NCBI RefSeq assembly: GCF_019800885.1
Contig: NZ_JAHVKE010000004.1
Location: 1-64,000, forward strand
DNA: 64,000 nt
DNA from: Maritalea mobilis
GTDB taxonomy: Bacteria; Pseudomonadota; Alphaproteobacteria; Rhodobacterales; Rhodobacteraceae
Reading direction: 5' to 3'
Positions within the stretch are counted from its first letter, which is position 1; the number at the start of each line of letters is the position of its first letter. A program made the translations under genes and the position numbers. Below the pieces are notes generated by a model. It was not told the origin of the DNA. It saw only the letters and a list, made by a program, of their open reading frames with translations, and searched no databases. Of the stretch, positions 58,216 through 64,000 are shown one piece after another.

Positions 58216-59034
58216 ATGGACGAGCTGGGCTATCACGAGTCGCTGGCACTGCTGGACTGGCAGGTCGAACTGGGCGCCGACGAGGCGATCCAGGATACGC
58301 CCGTCAACCGCTTCGAGATCCCGGCAGAGGCGCCGAAACCTGCCAAGCCGCAGCCCAGCCCCCTGCACAGTTCGCCCGCGCCGGCCCGTCCGATCGCGCC
58401 GGCCGAACCGGACCAGGCCGAGACGACGCGCATGGCGGTGGACCTGTCAAGGCAACTGGCGGCGCAGGCGCAGGACCTTACGGCGCTGCATGCCGCGCTT
58501 GCGGGGTTCGAGCTGTGCGAACTGAAACGCGGGGCGCGAAACCTTGTCTTCTGTGATGGTCGTCCGGAGGCCCGCGTCATGATCGTGGGCGAAGCGCCGG
58601 GGCGGGAGGAGGACCGGCAGGGCAAGCCTTTCGTCGGGCGCGCCGGGCAGCTTCTTGATCGCATGTTCGCGGCCATCGGCCTGTCTCGGCAAAGCGAGGA
58701 GGCGGCGACCGCGCTCTACATCACCAACATGCTGCCCTGGCGTCCGCCCCAGAACCGTGATCCGAAGCCCGACGAACTGGCCATGCTGCTGCCCTTCGTG
58801 CGGCGTCATATCGAACTGGCCGATCCCGAGATCGTCGTGTTGATGGGCAACTGGGCCTGCCAGGGCCTTTTGGGGCGGCGTGGCATCAAGCGGATGCGCG
58901 GACAGTGGGACGAGGTGCTTGGCCGTCCCGCCCTTCCAATGTTCCATCCCGCCTACCTGTTGCGGCAACCCTCTGAAAAGGCGTTGGCGTGGTCCGATCT
59001 TCTGTCTCTCCAGTCGCGTCTGAAAGGCACCTGA
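58216..59034 (+). CDS. Uracil-DNA glycosylase, family 4-like, without full Fe-S cysteines
   Basis: A 272-residue protein. A proline/alanine-rich N-terminal extension (about 30-70) precedes a UDG-fold domain. Catalytic motif 1 is MIVGEAPGREEDRQGKPFVGRAG (near 122) and motif 2 is FHPAYLLR (near 243). Family 4 enzymes carry four cysteines for a 4Fe-4S cluster; here only Cys101 is in a plausible cluster position. The residue before CRPP-type segments is Trp175 (NMLPWRPPQNR), and the next ligand position lacks Cys. It should excise uracil but probably without the cluster. The stop overlaps moaB (TGATG). Confidence 0.85.
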   Translation: MDELGYHESLALLDWQVELGADEAIQDTPVNRFEIPAEAPKPAKPQPSPLHSSPAPARPIAPAEPDQAETTRMAVDLSRQLAAQAQDLTALHAALAGFELCELKRGARNLVFCDGRPEARVMIVGEAPGREEDRQGKPFVGRAGQLLDRMFAAIGLSRQSEEAATALYITNMLPWRPPQNRDPKPDELAMLLPFVRRHIELADPEIVVLMGNWACQGLLGRRGIKRMRGQWDEVLGRPALPMFHPAYLLRQPSEKALAWSDLLSLQSRLKGT

Positions 59035-59576
59035 TGTCCCGCATCGACGAAACCAAGGAATTCATCCCCCTGCGGATCGCCGTCCTGGCCGTGTCGGACA
59101 CGCGCACGCTGGCCGAGGACAAATCCGGCGATGTGCTGGTGCAACGGCTGACCGATGCGGGCCACCACCTGGCCGCGCGCATGATCCTCAAGGATGAGCG
59201 CGCGGCGATCGCCGACCAGTTGCGCGCCTGGTGCAACGACCCCGAGATCGACGTGATCCTGTCCACGGGCGGCACCGGCCTGACGGGGCGCGATGTCACG
59301 GTCGAGGCGCATCGCGATGTCTACGAAAAAGAGGTGGAGGCCTTCGCGACCGTCTTCACCATGGTGTCGATGCAGAAGATCGGCACGTCGGCCGTGCAGT
59401 CGCGCGCAACGGGGGGCGTGGCCAACGGCACCTACCTTTTCGCGCTGCCGGGATCATCGGGCGCTTGCAAGGACGCATGGGATGAAATCCTGCGGTTTCA
59501 GCTCGATTACCGGCACCGCCCCTGCAACTTCGTCGAGATTCTACCCCGTCTCGACGAACATATGCGACGGAAATGA
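59034..59576 (+). CDS. moaB: Molybdenum cofactor biosynthesis protein B
   Basis: A 180-residue MoaB/Mog-fold protein that adenylates molybdopterin or acts nearby in Moco synthesis. Signatures: RIAVLAVSDTRTLAEDKSGD near residue 14, ILSTGGTGLTGRDVT near 80, and ALPGSSGACKDAW near 145. ATG shares a base with the glycosylase stop. It is some 13 kb from moaD/moaE, so Moco genes are dispersed here. Confidence 0.94.
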   Translation: MSRIDETKEFIPLRIAVLAVSDTRTLAEDKSGDVLVQRLTDAGHHLAARMILKDERAAIADQLRAWCNDPEIDVILSTGGTGLTGRDVTVEAHRDVYEKEVEAFATVFTMVSMQKIGTSAVQSRATGGVANGTYLFALPGSSGACKDAWDEILRFQLDYRHRPCNFVEILPRLDEHMRRK

Positions 59577-59671
59577 CTCGCTGCATCGTGATAGGGTTGT
59601 GACATAGTCACTTGGACCGCATGCGGGGCAGGGCTATCTCCTGCTTCAACCAACACGTGAAGGCTGTTCCA

Positions 59672-61141
59672 ATGCGTTTCTTCCGCCGCGCCCTCGTGGG
59701 TCTGTTCCTGATGGCCGTGACAGTCGCGATCCTGGCCCTGGCCGGAAACTCCGTCTGGACGGCCATGCAGGATCGCATGGCGCAGGAAACCCGCACGCCG
59801 CCGGTTCGTGAACGCGTCTTTTCTGCCGAGGTGACGACCATCGCATTGGGCCGCGAAACGCCTGTGCTGACCGCCTTCGGTGAGGTTCGGTCACGCAGGA
59901 CCCTTGAACTGCGCGCGCCCGCCGAAGGCACCGTGATCGAACTGGCCGAGAATTTCGAGGATGGCGGCGCGGTCGAGGCCGGTCAGCTTTTGCTGCGGAT
60001 CGACCCGGCCGAGGCGCAATCGGCGCGCGACACCGCCGCTGCCGATTTGCGCGATGCCGAGAACGAGTTGGCCGAGGCCACCCGTGCCCTCGACCTTGCG
60101 CGCGAAGATGTCGCCGCCGCACAGCGCCAGGCCGAGCTGCGCGCCCGGGCCTTCGAACGTCAACAGGATCTTCTGAGCCGCGGTGTCGGCTCTGCCGTCG
60201 CGGTCGAAGAGGCGGAACTGGCCGCCGCCACCGCCGATCAATCTGTCCTGTCCCGTCGTCAGGCGCTTGCCACCGCCGAGGCGCGTGTCGCCAATGCCGA
60301 GACCGCGCTGGAGCGTCGTCGCATCGCTTTGGCCGATGCCGAACGCGTCCTCGCCCAGACCGAGCTGCGCGCCGAATTTTCCGGGGTGCTGTCGGATGTG
60401 ACCGTCGTCGCGGGCCGCCTCGTCAGTCGCAACGAACAGCTGGCCAGCCTGATCGACCCGGACGCGTTGGAAGTGTCCTTCCGTATTTCGACCGCGCAAT
60501 ACGCCAATCTCATCAGCGAGACCGGGGACCTGCCGAATGTGCCCGTGCGCGTGATCCTCGACGTGTTCGGCCTCGACCTGTCCGCCGAGGCGCGGCTGAC
60601 GCGCGAATCCGGCGCGGTGGAAGAGGGGCAATCCGGCCGCCTTCTGTTTGCCCGGATCGAGGAGCCGCGCGGCCTGCGCGTGGGCGATTTCGTCCGGGTC
60701 GAGGTTGCCGAGCCGCCCTTGGCCCAGGTGGCCCGCCTGCCCGCCACGGCGTACGGGTCGGACGGGCAGATCCTCGTGCTGGATGACGAGAACCGCCTCG
60801 AGGCGGTCGAGGTGCGCCTGTTGCGCCGTCAGGGGGATGACGTGCTCGTCTCGCTGCCCCCAGCCTACGAAGGCCGGCAGGTCGTGGCCGCCCGCACGCC
60901 GGTTCTGGGCGAAGGCATCCGCATCAACCCCGTGGCGCCCGCCGGGGACGAGGCCGATGCCGCTGCCCCCGCGCCCGAGACCATCGCCCTCGACCCCGAA
61001 CGCCGCGCGCGCCTGATCGCCTTTGTCGAAGCCAACAGCTTCATTCCCGCCGATGTGCGCGAGCGGATGCTGAACCAGTTGAACCAGGACGAGGTACCCG
61101 CCCGCATGGTCGCACGCCTCGAAGAACGGATGGGAAGCTGA
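59672..61141 (+). CDS. RND efflux membrane-fusion protein
   Basis: A 489-residue periplasmic adaptor anchored by an N-terminal helix (about 6-28). The biotinyl-lipoyl halves flank a long alpha-helical hairpin (about 125-235, alanine/glutamate/arginine-rich coiled coil), followed by beta-barrel and membrane-proximal domains. The C-terminus (about 425-489) is an extra E/A-rich extension. It bridges the RND pump encoded three bases downstream to an outer-membrane channel, not seen in this window. ATG at 59672 gives the expected anchor; the frame begins 20 codons earlier. Confidence 0.9.
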   Translation: MRFFRRALVGLFLMAVTVAILALAGNSVWTAMQDRMAQETRTPPVRERVFSAEVTTIALGRETPVLTAFGEVRSRRTLELRAPAEGTVIELAENFEDGGAVEAGQLLLRIDPAEAQSARDTAAADLRDAENELAEATRALDLAREDVAAAQRQAELRARAFERQQDLLSRGVGSAVAVEEAELAAATADQSVLSRRQALATAEARVANAETALERRRIALADAERVLAQTELRAEFSGVLSDVTVVAGRLVSRNEQLASLIDPDALEVSFRISTAQYANLISETGDLPNVPVRVILDVFGLDLSAEARLTRESGAVEEGQSGRLLFARIEEPRGLRVGDFVRVEVAEPPLAQVARLPATAYGSDGQILVLDDENRLEAVEVRLLRRQGDDVLVSLPPAYEGRQVVAARTPVLGEGIRINPVAPAGDEADAAAPAPETIALDPERRARLIAFVEANSFIPADVRERMLNQLNQDEVPARMVARLEERMGS

Positions 61142-61144
61142 CCG

Positions 61145-64000
61145 ATGCGCCAACTCCCCCCCAAGGCCTCGGGCATTCTCAGCTATTTCACGCGCCATCG
61201 GACGGCGGCGAACCTTCTTCTCGTTCTCTTGCTGGTCGCGGGCCTTGCCGCCATCCCGCAGATGCGCGCGCAGTTCTTTCCGGACATTGTCTCGGACGAA
61301 ATCGACATCGTCGTGACTTGGGACGGCGCGGGCGCCGAGGACGTGGACGAGGGGATCGTCGCGGTTCTGGAACCCGTTCTGCTTGCCGTGCCCGGCGTCG
61401 TCGGATCGGAGTCGCGGTCGTCCGAAGGGCGTGCCTCGATGGCGTTGGAGTTCGAGCCCGGCTGGGACATGTCCCGCGCCGCCGACGAGGTTCAGGCCGC
61501 GCTCGACGGGATCACCGACCTGCCCGATGACGCGGATGAGCCGGACCTGCGCCGTGGGCAGTGGTGGGACCGTGTGACCGATGTGGTCATCACCGGCCCC
61601 GTCGCGCCCGAGCAGTTGGGCCGCTTTGCCGATGAATTCGTCGTCCGCCTTTTCGATGTCGGCGTGACGGCCACGACCATCCGGGGCGTCGCCGCGCCCG
61701 AGACCGTGGTCGAGGTGCCGTCCTCCTCCCTGATCCAGTACGACATCTCGATGTCCGAGATTGCGACCGTGATCGCTGCCGCCGCCGACACCTCGCCCGC
61801 TGGAGATGTGGATAGCGCCAATGCGCGTATTCGCACCGGCACCGCCTCTCGCACGGCCGAGCAGATCGCCAACCTGACCTTGCGGATCAACGACGATGGG
61901 TCGTCTTTGACCATTGGGGATGTGGCCCGGATCGAGGTGGGCGGTGTGAACCGCGAACGGGCCTATTTCGTCGGGGACAACCCGGCGATTTCAATTCGCG
62001 TGGACCGCTCCGAGGACGGCGATGCGATTGCCATCCAGCACCTTGTCGAAGATGTCGCGGCAGAACTGGAGGCGACGCTGCCCGCAGGCACCGAGATCGA
62101 CCTGATCCGCACGCGGGCCGAGGCGATCTCGGGTCGCCTCAACACGCTTCTCGACAATGCGGGCACCGGGCTTGCGCTGGTCGTTGGGCTGCTGTTCCTG
62201 TTTCTGAATACCCGGACTGCCCTGTGGGTGGCCGCCGGTATCCCGGTGGCCCTGACGGCGGCGATCGCCCTGATGTGGGTGGCGGGCCTGACGATCAACA
62301 TGATCTCGCTCTTTGCACTGATCATCACCCTGGGCATCGTCGTGGATGACGCCATCGTCGTGGGCGAGCACGCCGATTACCGCAGGCGAACGCTTGGCGA
62401 AGACCCGGTCACCGCGGCCGAAAACGCGGCGCGGCGCATGGCTGCGCCGGTCTTTTCCGCGACCGTGACCACCGTTCTGGCCTTTGCGGCGCTCACCGCC
62501 ATTGGCGGCCGTTTCGGCGACATGATCGCGGATATTCCCTTCACCGTGATCGTTGTCCTGATCGCCAGTTTGGTCGAATGCTTCCTGATCCTGCCGAACC
62601 ATATGTCCCACGCCCTCAAGGAACGGCAGGTCACCGGGTTTTCGCGGTTCCGCGTGGGCATGGCAGCTTTGGCGCTGACCCTGACGACGATGGTGCTGAC
62701 CGGGTTCGCCCTGTTGGTCGGCGCGATGGTTCTGGCCCGGTTCGGCGTGTTGGAGACCGCCGCATCCGGCCTGCCTGCCGGGATTGGCGCAGGGTTCTTC
62801 GGGCTTGCTGCCGCGCTTGGGTTCATCCTGCTGTGGGGGGGCTTCGCGCTCTTGCCCAAGGCCCGCAAGCAGCGCGCGATCATTGCCATGTCGCAAAATG
62901 GCATCGACAGCGTCAGCCGGATGATCAACACGGGGTTCGAGTGGCTGCGCGAAACGCTTTTCCGCCCGCTGATGCGTTTCGTCGTCTGGGCGCGTTACCC
63001 GATTCTGGCGGCGACCTTCCTTGTCCTTGCGACGCAGGTGGGGCACTTTCTGCGCGGTGACGTGACCTGGCGGTTCTTCAACGCACCGGAACTGTCGTCC
63101 GTTTCCGGCAATTTCGCCATGCTCGATGGTGCGACGCGCGAAGACAGCATGGCCATGATGCGCGAGATGCAGCGCGCGACCGAGGCCGTGGCCGCCCGCT
63201 ACGAAGAAGAATACGGGCGCAACCCGCTGCTTTACGTCCTGTCCGAGGTGGGCGGGAATACCGGCGGTGGCCTTTCGGGGGTCGAGAACAAGGATACCGA
63301 TCTTCTCGGCTCCATCGCGATCGAGTTGATCGATGCCGATTTCCGCCCTTACTCCGCCTTCCAGTTTGTCGCCGACCTGCAGGACGAGGTGCGCCAACTG
63401 CCCCAGACCGAAACCGTCAGTTTCCGGGGTTGGCGCGGCGGTCCGGGGGGCGATGCCATCGACGTGCAGATCTTCGGGGCCGACACCGCCACGCTGAAAC
63501 AGGCGGCCGAGGCGGTGCAGGCACGACTTGTGATCTATCCCGAGGTCTCGGCACTGGAAGACTCGATGGCCTATGACCGCGAGGAACTGAGCCTCGAACT
63601 GACCCCGCAGGGTGAGGCGCTTGGCTTCGAGATCGGCGAATTGGGTCGCGTCATGCGCAATCGCCTCGGCGGGATCGAGGCGGCGACCTATCCCGATGGG
63701 CCGCGCACCGCCGCGATCCGCGTGGAATTGCCCGAGGGCGAGTTGACGGCCGATTTCCTCGACCGCGTCCTGTTGCGCGCTGCGTCGGGGCAATACGTGC
63801 CACTGGCCGATATCGTGACGGTTACCGCGCGGCAGGGCTTTTCGACCATCCAGCGGGAAAACGGCATCCGCCTGATCTCGGTCACCGGCGATCTGTCCGA
63901 GGATGACCCGGCGCGCGCCGAAGAAATCATGGACGAGTTGGAAACCGTCATCATTCCCGAGGTCGAGGAAAATTATGGCGTGTCCACGCAACTGTCCGGC
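61145..64000 (+). CDS. RND efflux transporter, truncated by window edge
   Basis: At least 951 residues, open to the right edge without a stop. The N-terminal helix (HRTAANLLLVLLLVAGLAAIPQM) is followed by the porter domain (QFFPDIVSDEIDIVVTWDGA). Proton-relay helix 4 has the double aspartate in LGIVVDDAIVVGEHADY near residue 405. It should be an AcrB-like inner-membrane pump working with the adaptor upstream. Substrate unknown. The end lies beyond the window. Confidence 0.92.
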   Translation, partial: MRQLPPKASGILSYFTRHRTAANLLLVLLLVAGLAAIPQMRAQFFPDIVSDEIDIVVTWDGAGAEDVDEGIVAVLEPVLLAVPGVVGSESRSSEGRASMALEFEPGWDMSRAADEVQAALDGITDLPDDADEPDLRRGQWWDRVTDVVITGPVAPEQLGRFADEFVVRLFDVGVTATTIRGVAAPETVVEVPSSSLIQYDISMSEIATVIAAAADTSPAGDVDSANARIRTGTASRTAEQIANLTLRINDDGSSLTIGDVARIEVGGVNRERAYFVGDNPAISIRVDRSEDGDAIAIQHLVEDVAAELEATLPAGTEIDLIRTRAEAISGRLNTLLDNAGTGLALVVGLLFLFLNTRTALWVAAGIPVALTAAIALMWVAGLTINMISLFALIITLGIVVDDAIVVGEHADYRRRTLGEDPVTAAENAARRMAAPVFSATVTTVLAFAALTAIGGRFGDMIADIPFTVIVVLIASLVECFLILPNHMSHALKERQVTGFSRFRVGMAALALTLTTMVLTGFALLVGAMVLARFGVLETAASGLPAGIGAGFFGLAAALGFILLWGGFALLPKARKQRAIIAMSQNGIDSVSRMINTGFEWLRETLFRPLMRFVVWARYPILAATFLVLATQVGHFLRGDVTWRFFNAPELSSVSGNFAMLDGATREDSMAMMREMQRATEAVAARYEEEYGRNPLLYVLSEVGGNTGGGLSGVENKDTDLLGSIAIELIDADFRPYSAFQFVADLQDEVRQLPQTETVSFRGWRGGPGGDAIDVQIFGADTATLKQAAEAVQARLVIYPEVSALEDSMAYDREELSLELTPQGEALGFEIGELGRVMRNRLGGIEAATYPDGPRTAAIRVELPEGELTADFLDRVLLRAASGQYVPLADIVTVTARQGFSTIQRENGIRLISVTGDLSEDDPARAEEIMDELETVIIPEVEENYGVSTQLSG

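Overview
The window is a 64 kb stretch of a GC-rich alphaproteobacterial chromosome. Gene content points to Rhodobacterales (the Roseobacter group): a methionine synthase split in two, a TAXI-type TRAP transporter with a fused permease, many ATGA start/stop overlaps, GTG/TTG starts and the local order uvrC-pgsA-moaD-moaE. No prophage, CRISPR array, complete insertion sequence or rRNA gene is visible. The initiator tRNA at the left edge is the kind of gene that closes an rRNA operon in this group.

Layout. 1-3.2 kb: tRNA-fMet, then a visibly more AT-rich islet with two sugar transferases and two gene-poor stretches. 3.2-7.0 kb: split cobalamin-dependent methionine synthase. 7.1-10.3 kb: an arsenate resistance operon (ArsR-ArsC fusion, GAPDH, ArsJ). 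10.3-18.0 kb: a TRAP-TAXI transporter operon with a universal stress protein, a class III aminotransferase and an ArgE-like deacetylase, divergent from an RpiR regulator. 18.1-36.2 kb: a catabolic island. It has two enzyme operons (Gfo/Idh/MocA dehydrogenase, CoA-transferase, enoyl-CoA hydratase, aldehyde dehydrogenase; and GMC oxidoreductase, SDR, second GMC oxidoreductase, DUF993 barrel, LacI regulator, glycerate kinase, Dabb protein). Between them lies a complete sugar ABC transporter with its own divergent LacI regulator. The promoters of both enzyme operons carry the same 14-base operator TTGGAACGATCCAA, so they are probably one regulon.

36.3-42.4 kb: a GT-A-like transferase, an acyl-CoA ligase/3-hydroxybutyrate-dehydrogenase-like pair, an S49 peptidase, a tiny zinc-ribbon protein, a Ca2+/Na+ exchanger and a pteridine-reductase-like SDR. 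42.4-42.7 kb: an AT-rich intergenic region with a perfect DnaA box and two near matches. 42.7-51.98 kb: housekeeping genes (uvrC, pgsA, moaD, moaE, an OmpA-family protein with a coiled-coil partner, ubiA, rsmE, gshA). 52-53.8 kb: three DUF805 membrane-protein genes. 53.8-57.6 kb: a tightly overlapping operon pyrB, two membrane proteins, a catalytically degenerate pyrC and plsY. 57.7-64 kb: an SRPBCC protein, a family-4-like uracil-DNA glycosylase lacking most cluster cysteines, moaB, and an RND efflux pair running off the right edge.

The most promising material for something undescribed is the 18-36 kb island. Its oxidoreductases, CoA chemistry, putative lysine-dependent aldolase (DUF993) and glycerate kinase suggest oxidation and cleavage of a sugar-derived compound to C3 units, but the substrate cannot be read from sequence.
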